From contig JAUDYN010000002.1 of the NCBI GenBank assembly GCA_030407005.1, positions 4,309,584 through 4,373,583 of the forward strand: a stretch of 64,000 nucleotides of DNA. Reading direction: 5' to 3'. How positions within the stretch are numbered: position 1 is the stretch's first letter; every line of letters begins with the position of its first letter. The translations under genes were made by a program, and so were the position numbers. The stretch comes from Desarmillaria ectypa. Its lineage: Eukaryota; Basidiomycota; Agaricomycetes; Agaricales; Physalacriaceae. Shown piece after piece: positions 23,674 through 36,295 of the stretch. Under the pieces are notes generated by a model. It was given only the letters and a program-made list of their open reading frames with translations, was not told the origin of the DNA and searched no databases.

Positions 23674-24054
23674 GTGATAGGCAGTCTGGAGCACAGAAAA
23701 GCTATCTTGCTAGCAAAAATATCCAAGAAATCTCTGTGGAAGAGAATGGTCAACCTTTACAGTATGCATGCCCTATGAAGGAATACACCTGATACCTAAA
23801 ATCCAAAAGAAGATTTTGCAAGGCTCTCCAAGGACCTGATATATAAATATTGACAGTAGACATGGTTATATGCCAAAATATTGGTTTATTGTGGAAAGAA
23901 GAGGGTAGGTGAAGGAGAGGAGTCACGTCCATGATGGTAGTAGGAAGCAAAGAGGCTGCAACTGGGTAATTGGGCCGACTGTCTTCTGCCCGACTCTCAT
24001 TGTCCAGAGTCCTGCATTCTTTAATGATGATGCACTGTTTTTTTTTTGATATGA
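23674..24054 (-). repeat. Repeat R4, copy 3 (inverted)
   Basis: This is a near-perfect reverse complement of 16108-16490, cut on its left by LTR-3 and on its right by LTR-1 copy C. CpG sites of the other copy appear here as CpA or TpG (for example GATGATGCACTG). Confidence 0.8.
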
Positions 24055-25413
24055 TGATGTGCTTGGTAACAGTGAGTGACAAAAGAATTAGGGAATGGCA
24101 ATGAACACCAATCACACTAAACCTCTTACTACTCTACACTTAATCACCAATATTGAATTCGGGTGGTTTCGAGTATGATGGAAGCACTCTGCAGACTTCA
24201 ATAATTAAGTACAGTTGTCTTAAAGATGTTTTATTCATTACTAGTGAGTTATACAAAGTACTACTTGTACTAGTGGGGTGGGTAAGACACAATTGGATAA
24301 GAGTGACTTGGTTTGAGCTACTGCACTTATTCTGACTGAAACTGCTTCGAACTAGTGGCTCTCTTCGCCCTATACTGCTTCCTACAAGTGATAAACACTT
24401 GACTAGTCGCACTCTTGGCTAACTAGTGGCACTCTTGGCCTAAGAAGAAACTACAACTCTGAGAACTTTGCTTGAACTAACTTCAAAACACTCTGTACCT
24501 TTGCAGGACACAACAGTGACTCTAATGGACTTCAATTCAATGCAATACTATGGGTGACTTGGTGACTATTAATCACTTCATCGAGGTTAAGCACAAAAGC
24601 CTTTAATTGGGGACACCAGTTACTACCAGTGAGGGCTCAACTGCGGGGATGGCTTGCCTGCTTTGCATGAGCACCCATCCCACTACTTATATACTACTGA
24701 GGGAAAACTATAAATATCATCTGGGTATAGGGTATATTGGTAAGGATTTCTTGGCTAGTCACAAATAATGGTGAATAATCACACAATAGTCGGTCTAGTC
24801 TGTTCTCTTTTCAAATATTCGGTCTAGAGACTCCACAGTCAGTCTTTCCGCACCCTTCACCCAACTACATGCCCTAGTAACACAGTTATATGAATACCTG
24901 GATATTGGTGCCTGTAACAGCTATCCGATCATGATCGAGGGTGCAGTCCGGCTCCACTAGCATCGATCATAAGAGATCTATATCAAAATAGTCGGATCTG
25001 GGCTCAAGGTTAATCCATTCCTAATTTATTTCTAAGTCCTGTTTCAAGATTGCCATGTGACTAGTTATCCTGACTTAGGTGTTTATGCCCAGTCTGGGCT
25101 GCTAGTGACAGAACTTCATGAGATCTGTGTACTCTGCTCCTGGTTTTGGTGTGCTAGTAGCATCCTTCATTTGCTAGTGGCTGTATTTCACTTAGTCCTG
25201 CTAGCATTTGAGTTACTAGTCTGGCTGGCTGGTAGATTTAACCCACTAATGGTGTTGCATCTAAGTCCTGGCTCTACCAGTTGCTTACTGCTTTTAACTA
25301 TCAGCTCAAAGCCTCAGCTATAGTCCTCTATGTATCACTAGTATAGGATAGATGTGCAATAGTATTGTTACAAAATCGCAAAATCTAGGTGTGAATGCGT
25401 AGACGGCATATCA
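24055..25413 (-). mobile_element. LTR family 1, full copy C
   Basis: This 1359 bp LTR on the minus strand is nearly identical to copy B at 19293-20651. Together they make an inverted pair separated by about 3.4 kb. It keeps CpG at both ends. No target duplication was found. Confidence 0.88.
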
Positions 25414-26859
25414 GTGGGGTATCCTCAGGGAGGCTCTGTTGGCCTTCCACATTCAGGTTCCTTTCCCTTGTCATTCTCATTTAGGTAGTTGGTCATTTCC
25501 TTTCAAATAGCCTCCTCCTTTGCAAGTTCCTCATGCATCTTCTTGATGCATTGCTCTTTCTTGGCAAGCATAGCTTTGGTTTGCTGCTGAAGTTCCTCTG
25601 TCATGGCAGAGGATAACCCTGCAGGAGCCATGCTTTATTCAGGACTTTCTCCTGCTCCTGCAAATAGAAGGCTACTACTCTGATAGGGGTGATAGCCTTG
25701 TTGACATGCCTGATGATGTGGTGGTGAATCAGGCAATGGTTGTGGCTGTTGAGCCAGGGTGTCAGGGGGGTAGTTGGGTATATTCATGTATTGGGACTGG
25801 GGATGGCCAAGTCCACCATAGCAACCTGTATCATAGATAAACATACTAAAGCTGGGTGCTGCACCCCTCCTGATCCTCTTGGTCAACCTCTAATTGTCAT
25901 AGGCATTGAAGGGCACAATCCAGCTCCCATCATTCCTCCAATGTCTGGGGCTGTAGCCTGGGTACCAAGTGTCCTGTAGAGGGGGGAAAAGGTTTTGATG
26001 CCTGTTGGCATGTATGTAGGTGCAAATGGTGGCACCCAGATTTGATCCCCATATGGAGTCTCCTCAGTTGAGTGCAAGCCACTCATTCATGTCTGGTCTG
26101 GCCTTGGGCCAGTCCATGAAGGCCTCGACATCAGCATGTCAAAGGTTCCAGACAGTGGCCCTAAAGGGGCTGAATAGGTCCCGATCAACATTGGTGAGAT
26201 CGGGCCAATTGTAGTCAGGCCCATCAGGGTTAAATGGGCTGTCAGGGGGGAAGGGAGTGGTCGGGGTCATAGGGTCGAGCTCCCTGTCAGAGTCATTGGA
26301 GAGTTTAATGATGGGGAGTGATGAGGAGGATTCCATTCCTCCTTGTGCCCACTGTTCTCTGCCCCAGGGTCCATAGGGGTGGTTTTGGTCCAACCCTGGA
26401 TCATCAGGGTTGGGGAGCAGGGGCAGGAATGTTGGAGAGGGGCATATGTAGGCAGGAGATCCTTGAATGTAGCCTGTACATTCCTTGCATATTCTTGGGC
26501 AGGGGTAGGGGGTCATTCCACCCAGTTGTTTGTTGCAGGCTCTCTGTGTATTGTGAACTCCTCAGAGGAGGGGTTTGTGAAGTGGACTCAGGGGTGAGGG
26601 ATTGTCTCCTCCTCTCGAGGTCCCAGTCTGATGGGGGAGGGCCTCCTGGAAAGGCCATGGAGAGGGTGTTGGGGTGGTGGTTGGGGATAGCAGGGATGCC
26701 TTTGGTGGAGAATTGTTCATAGCTTTTCTTTGTAGGTTAATATGAATAAAGCAGTGAAAAGGATTAGAAGGGTGGCACTGCCGATTGTGGTGCTAAGAGT
26801 TATTGTTTATTGCTTTTCATTTTCTTCAGGAATATAGGGTTTTTTGCTGCTTTTACAGC
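25414..26859 (-). pseudogene. Retroelement ORF1 (proline-rich, gag-like), second copy
   Basis: Reading the minus strand from about 26720 gives a proline-rich protein. It includes SSSSLPIIKLSNDSD, GPDYNWPDLTNVDRDLF, DMNEWLALN, a stop, then GDSIWG, then TYMPTGIKTFSPLYR, and finally a Gln/Lys/Glu-rich, probably coiled-coil tail near 25640-25480. It is homologous to 17630-18430 and carries a stop at the same codon (TGA here, TAA there). No enzymatic motif is seen. It is broken by several stops and frame changes. It is directly abutted by LTR-1 copy C. Confidence 0.5.
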
Positions 26860-26898
26860 TAGCATATAAGGAGCAGATTTGGTCTATCTTCTGACTAA

Positions 26899-27291
26899 TG
26901 TTACAGCCCAATCTAACATGTGATCTTGAGACTAGCACAACTTTTGGGCTGTTATGCATTTGAACAATCACCCAGTATAAGTTGCAGCTACAGTCTTTAG
27001 ATGTGTGTAGAAGATGGTGTATAGATGCAATTTAGTCAGAAGATAGAGACTAAGTACAAAGTCTGGCTACTTATATATGAAAGTATGGTGTTTATTAATA
27101 GATGAAATGTGAGAGTTCATGCATGCAATGTTGAGAGTCAGGTGACCGTGGACCAACCATATGGTAAAGATTTGGAATACATCAGATAGGAGAGGTTTGA
27201 TAGGAATGAGTGGGTGTGAATGATTTGAATATGGATGGAATGTGTAAGCATTCTGATGTGAAAATGATTAGATAATGGAAAAATCATAACA
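26899..27291 (-). mobile_element. LTR family 2, reverse copy
   Basis: This 393 bp element (plus strand TGTTACAGCCC to AATCATAACA) is the reverse complement of 8383-8775 with few changes, mostly CpG losses. A scrap of another family 2 LTR (ATATAAGGAGCAG ... CTTCTGACTAA) lies just before it at about 26860-26898, so it seems to have inserted into an older LTR. Confidence 0.88.
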
Positions 27292-30200
27292 CTTACTGAC
27301 AATGCACATACTTATGTAGACACAATTGGACTAGTTTCTGTTACTGGTTTTTCATTCTGCATTTGCCACTGCTCATATATGTCATATACTTGCCCTCATT
27401 GATAGATCCAGGGTTCTTCCTTCTTTCCTCCTTATCTCCACCTAGATGTCTATCTTTCTCCTCCTCAATACACATCATTCACCATATTTGCTATCTCTCA
27501 TGAGATTGGTGTTTTCTACTCTCTGCAGGTTTCTACACCACTTCAGCATTATTAAGTGTCTCCACTCTTCTACACCAATACAAGATCTTGCTGCTTTGCA
27601 TATTCATGTCCAGCATGAAAGACAGGGCAACTTTCAATAGGCCACTGACAGGAATGACACAGTAATCACAGTGATGGAATATATTAGAATTCTCTACACA
27701 CAGAAACTGTGTTGGCAGGTCCAAGAAAGCACTTGAAGATGTTCCTCTTCTTACCCCAGTCTACTATGAAGACAAGATTGAAACAAGAATGCTAAACTCC
27801 ACATACCATACTGGTTAACAAAGATATTGGTGGTCTTCACCAGCTTCTTCACCCATCATTTGCCTCACTTCAAGGCTGGCAATCACATCAAATGATCCTC
27901 TTCCCTCCCATCCCACAGCTCAGCAAAGATTTTTTTTTTCAGCCCTCTCAATATCACTATGTATAAACCTGATAAATGAAAAAGCCTCAACTATGAAACA
28001 TGACTATGTACCAGGTATCTATTACATCTTGCAAATATAGGATGATGAAATTGGACATGCTCATGCTAATGTTGAGTTGGTTTAACCTTCATGAACTATG
28101 GGTATTCTGAGAATGTTTCCACATTATTTATATACTATATTTGTGCATCATTCAAGTGTTGTCTTATTATTCATCCCTGACAATAATACTAATGCTCAGC
28201 AGTGAGTAAAGGCTATTAGCTCTATCTAATTTAACCTTCAAAATAATAACCAAATATCATAGAAAGCCCTCAAACTGAAGAATTGAACTAGAAAAAAGAG
28301 GGGAAAAGGAAGGTATGATACTGGTTTCTAAGTTACACATGCCCATAGTTTGCTGTCTACTGTACCACAACCACATCACCATCAGTTAAAAATAATGATC
28401 AGCCCTGTATATGTCAATTTCATTGCTAATGGCAGATTTGATTTTTTGTTATAAACAATATAAATAAAGTATTGAGATGTTTTATATATGCATCTATTTT
28501 AAGTAGGCCTGAACAATCAAAGTCAGCAGAAGAGTGCTGATAGCAGTAATGATCATGATGAGTAACTCTGAACATCTGAATTGCATATCATGCAGCCAGA
28601 AATTGATGATCTCCACCTTGGTTGATGCCTTGTCACCATACACTTGTTTAATTCTCCACATGGTTGTGTCTATGTTATTTCTCTGTGGAGAGTTGATTTC
28701 TTCATGCCATGTACCATCCAATATGATTGATATAAGCTCCAAGGTTTTATATATGGCACTGCTTATTATTGATTCTATTGCATATTTACTAGTAATAATA
28801 GTCATTTATTCAAATCTACCTATCTTTTATAGACTAAGAGATCTCAAAGATCTCAAGGATTGGCCATCCATAATACTTATATATATAGGTACCTTTATGG
28901 ACAGAATCGAATCCATAGTGGAAATTCAGCTCAGATATAGCTGTGAGCTCTGACATGTTTGGCACTAACTGTGGTTGCCACTAAATAACCAGCTTGAAGC
29001 AAAAAAAAACTTTCTCCACCTCCTCTAATAATATTTCTGATCTTATATTATTGAACCAAGATAGGATAGGCCAGGATATCTTATTAATCTAATAATTTAC
29101 AATAGGAGGGCAGTGTATAAATAACCAGAGCTGATCAGAGTCTTCTGCCATGAATGTGTTGAAAAGATAGAAGTAACTGTATTGATTCTTCAGCTTGATG
29201 TCAAAGACAAAGTTCTCATCTAGGTATGTACATCAATTGGTAGTCAGTTTAAGATTACCAGAAGCCCATCTATCAGATATAGGTCATCATCATTATCTAT
29301 ATGATCTTTAGAGGGAAGAAAAGAATATAAGTGAGCAGGATGGCTGTGCTATCTACAACCTCACAATGTCATCTCTGGAATGTGGAAAGATTTCAATATA
29401 GTAAGTCTGTATTCTAATGTATACTAAAGATATGAAGTTAACTTCCTCATTTAAAGCACCCAGCATGATCAGTTTACTGATAGTCAATGATTAGCTAAAT
29501 CAGAGAAAAGGTGAACAAGATGACAAACCTAAATATTGAAGGTAATAGTATAGCTACATATACTATATGGATACCCTTGTCATCCCATTGTTGTTGCAAA
29601 GTAATGGTCCATTCATCTAGCAGACCATGGACTCACCCAACCAAAGTATGTCTGCATGCAGTTAATATGCTACCAGATGTATAAGAATAATCTTGCTGAT
29701 AAGGGAATCCAGCTGTAAGCTGTTTATTTCCAAGATAAGACTGGATGGTCCTATAAGCAGCCTGTATATACTCTGATTTTAAATGTGTGAGGTATGAAAG
29801 ATATAGGCCAAAGCCAGAGAAAAGTAGCTCAAAAGTCTTTCATGACCAAGCACTGTAGCTAATATCAACTTTGAACCCCATGGAGTATTGTTCAGATATT
29901 ATCACTATTACAAGTCTACCTTCCTCATTGATGTAGGTGTCAGCTTCCTTGGATGAATAAGTATGCAGAGAAAGATGAACATAAATTCACTTACATTCAC
30001 AACACTTCCTAGTTAGTAAGGTAGGTAACACTTTGTCAAATGATCTTTGATTGACTTCAGAGATAGTAATTTAGTCTTAGCTTTCAGGTGTTTAGTGAGA
30101 GATATCTCTGTATCACAAGTCTGCATATAGTAGTAGTTTAGGTACATTACTCAGGATATAAGTAGAGGACACCCATTACAAATTCAATATAAAATGGTGT

Positions 30201-31514
30201 GAGCTTCTCTGCAGGCATGTTATTCAGATACTGGCCAGCAGGGACTTTCCTTCCATTGTGCATACCCACATGCATAAGTTGTAGCAGATAAAAGACAGGA
30301 ATAAAGACAAGGACACTCACTATGAAATATAGTTATGGAAAGATTCAGTGATCTACATACACTAAAGATTTGAGCAATGTTTGGGTGCCTATATAGACAG
30401 TCAAAAGATGAGCCTTCAGTCAACTATGCAGACACAGAAACCTGAACTTGGGCTTGATAAAGAGATTAGTGTTGTGATAAAGTTGTGAGAAACAAATGCA
30501 TATGGATGTTGCTGAAATCATAGCATAAGTTATACACACTTTCAATATATCCTTTTCATTATTAACAGATAGCTCATATATACAAATCATCTTGGTTGTA
30601 TTACTGTTCTTGACAGTGCAGTAGTAGTATTGGCAACCATAAGAGATCTTTTTGGTTAGGTGGATATCCTCTACAGTGAGGTCCCAGAACTGCCAATGAG
30701 AGATGTAACTATGCTTCATGCAGAATAAAATGATAGCTTACATCTCCTTTGTAGTATCCCATTCTATCCTGAAGTTTTGCACAAATCTGGATTGTCTGTT
30801 CCCTTTGAATCTCTCACAAATTATGTATCTCACCTATAATATGATCAGATCATGAATCTATAGTTGATGTGATGTATAACCATAATGTCTCTATAGCCTC
30901 AGTAATTCTGGTGCCCAAAGCATCTCATATTTTAGGCATCTCAAGCCATGAGTCAGTAACAATATGAACCTTCAGAGGGCTTCAGAGTCAGATATGTCTA
31001 TGTGAGTACAAGATATAATGCTTACAATATAATCTGCTTTGATGTTGTTCATTTGTTGCTTGTACCCATCAATAATATCTGCCAGCTCCTTTGTCTTCAG
31101 AAAATGTTTTAACTGTTTGTTCTCTAAGTTACACTGTGTGGCATTCAGCTTGTCAAATAAATTCTCCAGATAGCTACATGAGTCTGTCAGAGGAGGCTCA
31201 ATAATAAGCACATAATTGCTCATATCTGAAATTCTGTGTATACATAATTGAAATATGTTGCACTAGTAATCCTGTGCACTTCAATAGTTTCTTTCACAAT
31301 GCACATAGTCATCCCAATATTGTTTGTTTTTTTTTAACTTTCTAATATTTTTATTTGATGACATGAGATACAGCAGTGATGAAGAGCATACACATCTATC
31401 CCCTCCAGAAGCATTGCTAATAACTAGCAGTATTTTTAATGTATAGGAGTGGTACCATTTCACTAGCAGTAGCTGTCAAATTTGCTATTTAAATCCATCT
31501 ATTGACTTTGAGAC
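27292..31514. other. AT-rich, CpG-depleted decayed DNA, mostly unassigned
   Basis: No intact gene is found in this 4.2 kb. Several 60-100 codon ORFs exist (for example 28494-28805, 30420-30719 and 30972-31223, all minus), but I recognise no domain. The part nearest 31500 may be the downstream half of the Helitron at 32010-33420, which would run on this strand, but no helicase motif could be read. Homopolymer runs occur near 27929 and 31322. Confidence 0.4.
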
Positions 31515-31907
31515 TGTTATGATTTTTCCATTATCTTATCTTGTTTCATGTCATATTGCTTATACATCAATGTATTGCCCAAAAATGCTGACATTTGGTC
31601 CTAAGAAACCTTTCACATCTCATCTATTCCTAATAGCCACACTGTGATTGGGCCTTCATCACATGACTCCTATAGTTTCATGCATGTATACCATTGTTTC
31701 ACCTATTATTAGCTTGATGCTTTTCATATATAAGTAGAGTAGTTGTTGTACATACTCTCTATCTTTTGACTAAATTCCATCTATATACCATCTTCTACAC
31801 ACATCCCAAGATCTTACCACTCTCTTACCATGGGTGATTGTCTGAACATGAGACAGCCCAAGAGTAGTGCCTGATCTGAGGATCATGTGTTAGACAGAGC
31901 CATAACA
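31515..31907 (+). mobile_element. LTR family 2, solo LTR with target duplication
   Basis: This 393 bp LTR runs from TGTTATGATTTTTCC to GAGCCATAACA, with a TATATAAGTAG box near 31727. It is flanked by GAGAC on both sides (31510-31514 and 31908-31912). It has inserted into or next to the Helitron remnant. Confidence 0.92.
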
Positions 31908-31912
31908 GAGAC

Positions 31913-33420
31913 TATGATATATAGCAATGATAAGAGTAGAGAAGAAAGAAAGGACAAGGTCTCTGTACAGCCCTGATCCTATAAGTAGGTACAGTAGTGT
32001 ATATCTGCACATGTTTGCAGAGCTCAGTGAAGTACAATACTATTAGCCTGATACTGTGCATATACTAACTGAGAGCAAAGTGGTCCTCTGTTTTTATGAC
32101 ATATAGGCACATCAAGAATGTAATTATTCAATGCATCATCAAGAAAAGACAACAGTCTATCTCTGAATGCCTTGTCTCCATTAGCCATCACACACTGCTT
32201 TATCTGATTTGGATCCAAAGTATTGTGTAGCCATACTAATATATGGCAATAAAGTGTTTCATATTCTTGAGCTTATACATACTCATAGTAAGCTTTTGTA
32301 ATGCCTAACACCTATTTATTCAAACTGAGATCATCTCCAGTATATCCCAACATACATTTGATAAATACCTTTATATAAAGATTGAACTGTGCAGCCATGG
32401 CTGGATTTTTTAAGACCAGTATACTCTGGTCATGATACTTTGGAACATCCACTGATAACAAGCTGTTTATATGGATATCCTCTACACTCAGAAACTTTAC
32501 CACTGGACTATAGATAATAGTGGGATTTATTATGATGTAAAAGCTAGGATGCCCCTTATCCATCATCAAACCTCTTATCTCATTACATATAACAGCTTGT
32601 GATAAGCTCAAGTCAGAAACATTGAATGTAACTATATAGGATCACCTTCCTTAATGATATTAAGACAGAGGCATGGCCTACCACTGGCAGACAGCCATTC
32701 ATTATGCCTGATGTGGTTCCTAGCCTGGCAGAAAAGCGGTTTACTGATGGTGGATAGTAGTGTGGATGTCAGTCTGTTGTCCCCTGACCTTCATTTTTAG
32801 TGGATCCTAGTTCTGTATTTCTATTAACTAAGCAGGTGGGTGTTGTTAGTCCTGTGGCAAATATTAGCTTGGTAGAAGCCAAAATTTGATGCACACATAT
32901 ATGTGGTGCAGCACATTATGACACTTTTTTGACAACTATATGAATTATATCCACCAAGACTTATGAAAAAATCTGATAAATGGATGGAAATGACAATTGC
33001 TTTGTCTTCAAACTAGTATGGAACAGCATATTATATTGCTGCAGTATATTAAAAGCAGAGAATGGAAATGAATGGTGATTCTGAAATCAAGTATCATTAA
33101 GACTAAAATAATGCTTAACACAGGTCTTCAGAGATATGAGTCTAACTCAAGTTCTATCCTCCATTCTGCCTACTTTATATGAGAAAAGAATAAGAATACA
33201 TCATAGGAAATAAAGCTGGATAATAGAATTCTTCAACAGACATAAAACCATGCAGTAGTTCAATGGGAGCTGCATGCAGTTTATTTGACAATGCTCCACC
33301 ATTTATGTTGCTGATAATGACATTGTGGAATAGTACCTCTGTCTGTTCCAGTAAGGGCAGCCCATCAGTGCCTTCAAAAGCATTATATCTCAAGGTCAAA
33401 GAATCACCTGTGCTTGAAGG
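31913..33420 (-). pseudogene. Helitron Rep protein remnant (N-terminal domain)
   Basis: On the minus strand, 32611-32010 reads through a recognisable Helitron-like N-terminal domain. It contains GHPSFYIIINP, VPKYHDQSILVLKNP, the segment GITKAYYEYV with a following stop, YCHILVWLH and LDPNQIKQ. These match the conserved region just upstream of the rolling-circle Rep domain in fungal Helitrons. A further piece at 33399-33175 includes YYPALFPMMY, expected earlier in the same protein. The ORF is interrupted by an LTR-3 fragment (32637-32922), stops and the solo LTR at 31515. I could not find the HUH catalytic motif or the helicase. It is non-functional. Confidence 0.75.
32637..32922 (-). mobile_element. 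LTR family 3 fragment inside the Helitron
   Basis: This matches 23398-23673 (outer part of the complete LTR-3) with many substitutions and short gaps, up to the terminal GTGGTGCAGCACA. It separates two parts of the Helitron Rep remnant. Confidence 0.65.
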
Positions 33421-34600
33421 AAAGACATGCTAGATGGATATAGGTAAGACAGGATTCTAATCTAATTTATATAATACCTCTTTATTTAACTAAGCAGAAC
33501 TATAGAGAGGAATATTGTGTTTCAACCATTGCAGAGTTCATCTCATGTGTACCTCATTTACAGCCAATGGTTTTGCATAATCCCACCAATTTATTGCATT
33601 AAAGTTTGCCTAGTCACTTCTAGTTCAAACATCTGACAAGTAGATTATCTCAAGTGTACTTTATGACTGAAATAATGATATTATTTCAGAATCCTTATTC
33701 CACTTGCACTCAATTATGGAAAACTGACTCCCAACTATTTTTCTCTCTTTAATGCCTCCCAACAATGGCTTTGAATACAGAGATTCTTCTGTTTATTTAT
33801 CCCAACCTAGTAATTCCATATGAAAGCCTAAAAACACATTCAGCTCATTCAAATAGTACCACAGACTTGGAAGAATGCCAATGAGACTGCATATAGATTT
33901 ATTGTTCATAAGAAGTAATGATGAGCTAGTGTAGTGGATGTTGTCTTTGTCTCTGGCAAAGGTGAGTTCACCAGGTGACCAGTAGCCTTCACCTTGATAT
34001 CTTCTTACTTTTTATCACAGCCTATCATGTTCAAAACCTTTGGTGCTGGTGCCATACATACCACAAGGTTATAATATCCCCTGGTCTTCTCCCTGCATTA
34101 ATATTTCCCAGCTTGGCTCACAGTTTTTCTTGGGAATGTTCACACACCTAGAGAATTTTGAAAGCACAAAAGAGGACTTTCATGCATTCAACCTGTACTA
34201 TGACCATCGCTGCAGGTCAGGGCACTGAAGAAGGTACACTATCTATATTCCCTCCTTTGGACTTCATGCTGAGTACTGTCAGAGTCTTACACTAGAGTCA
34301 TTGAATGGTGTAGGATTAGAATGATAGGGGCAGGATGGCAATAAGGCATCTGAACAGGTGGGACTATATGCAGGGATATGTATATATGCATTAGTATTGT
34401 TAGCAGTAGGATGTATAGGTATCTATAGGTACTCATCAATATGAATATATGGCTGTCCACAGATATCCATGGCTACCTATGAAGCAAACATTGAATGGGC
34501 CATTTTTAGTTACTGACAGGTACCCACAGATTTATCGATGGATATATGCTGATGCATTTTGAATACTACAGTATACATATAATGATATATTATAATACAC
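33421..34600. other. AT-rich decayed transposon DNA, unassigned
   Basis: There is no recognisable gene. CpG is very rare up to about 34600 and then returns sharply, which marks the edge of the transposon island. Confidence 0.4.
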
Positions 34601-36254
34601 ATGTCCAAGTCCACCATCGCAGTCCTCCACGGTAATATTCCACTGCTGCATCGCTCTAATCTGGCCATTGTACAGCGGAATAGGGTCCATCCCGTGCAGA
34701 GTGAGCCAGTAGGGTATGCGCCGGTAGCCTGATGATGGGATATAATCAGCGTTGGGAATCAGAGATTATGAATTTTAGCATACCGTAGCAGAATCATGCA
34801 GCCCAAGAGGGAAAGTCCACGGGCAGAAGGCCGAAATTGCACCATCAATGGCGTAGATGGTAATTAAGGCGAAATGTATAAACGCAGGAACATTCAACAC
34901 GAATCATTGATATAGTAGGAAAGAAATGGTGAGAGAATGCACAAGAAACGAAAAAAAAGAGTACTTACCTGAGACGCGTCAAATTGATTCATTCTTCGCC
35001 GTTCCGTATACCTGTATATATGCGCCGACCATGGCACAAAATAAGTGATTTGCTTCGCTGTACAAGACTCTGAAGATCGTTCTGAACAAGGTAATCAGAA
35101 TGATTAGAGTAATAAAAACAGGATGGGCAATATACCATTCTCAACGGTTCTGAACTTATGAGAAAAGCGTTATTGGTGGCCAATGGCAATAGAAGCCACA
35201 GATGATGCAGCATGGCACGACACGGATGACAACGTGACATTAGGAAGGCAGGAAAAAGAAACGCGATGTGAAGAGGAGAGGTGGTGGTGGTAGGAAGGAA
35301 AGGACGGGCATGGGAGTTCAAACTTAGACTTGCTTGTGATTCCACGCGCGGTATCACCGGGTACTACGATGAACATGTGCGTCAGGAACGACTCTTAGTC
35401 CAGCGACCTGTGATGACTCCAGCTTCATTCATGTATGTGCGCGCTTCTTTATCGTGTGTAATTGCTTATATTTTAGTCACGGCATTTCACGTCATCCCTT
35501 AGCAACAGGCCGGAGGTGTTCCACCATTTGGTTCTTTGGTACTGCTTACGCAGCAGTGACTGCACATCTTTGTGTCATTCTCTAGCAACGGGGCCGATGG
35601 AGGTTCCACCGTTTCTTATTGGGGTCTATTCCTTGTCTTTCTCCATAGGTTTGCCTCAGAGCCCTCTCTATGCCACAGTCTTTGTGGCTCCTCCCGGATT
35701 CTTCGGGATCTGTGGGATCGAAAACAGTACAAAGTGCGCTTGGCATGAAAACTATAGTCAATTGCGATTGATAATATTATTCTCCACGATGAGGAGGACC
35801 GCTAGAACGTTGGTAATTTGATCCCCGAAAATCTCCTACGTCTTCTTTGAATGAGGGTCATGGTAATATGACTTGGAGACGTTGCTCATGATGTCTACTC
35901 TGGGAGGTTGGAATGGTAAGCAACCCACATGTTCAGACCAAGCCCATGAGCAATTTTGGCGTCATAGACTTTATGCCATGAGAACTTGTCAGTTTGTTAA
36001 GCCCCTAGAACCTAAGAACAGCTGCAAAACTTATCGTCGTAAGTTGCTAGTTCTCGACAGGTTATCCCGGGCATCACCGACCAGAGAACCGGTTAGATTA
36101 GGACGCTAAAATGTTTAGGCGCATGTGCTTTTAGTACGGTGTTTGCATGAACAGGTATCGGACTGGGGAGTCTTGGCTCTATGTCAGATGTACTGGTGAT
36201 TCTAAGACCTATTCTTCGAAGCTCTTGTGACCACTTTGAACGGCCCGCCTCAAG
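34601..36254. other. Host DNA upstream of the P450, possible broken gene on minus strand
   Basis: CpG content is normal. On the minus strand, 35360-34608 has intron-like signals (donor GTATAT near 35140, acceptor near 35090; acceptor CATCAG near 34725), and a spliced gene may have been cut off by the island at about 34600. No product can be named. Around 35492-35640 a block is imperfectly repeated in tandem at about 82-base spacing. Confidence 0.3.
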
Positions 36255-36264
36255 CTATAAAACG
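36255..36264 (+). promoter_or_regulatory. TATA-like box of the P450 gene
   Basis: GCTATAAAAC lies about 35 bases before the chosen ATG at 36296. A short 5' leader is implied. Confidence 0.45.
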
Positions 36265-36295
36265 AGAGATAGCCTTTCTGCTTTCACCAGCTACT

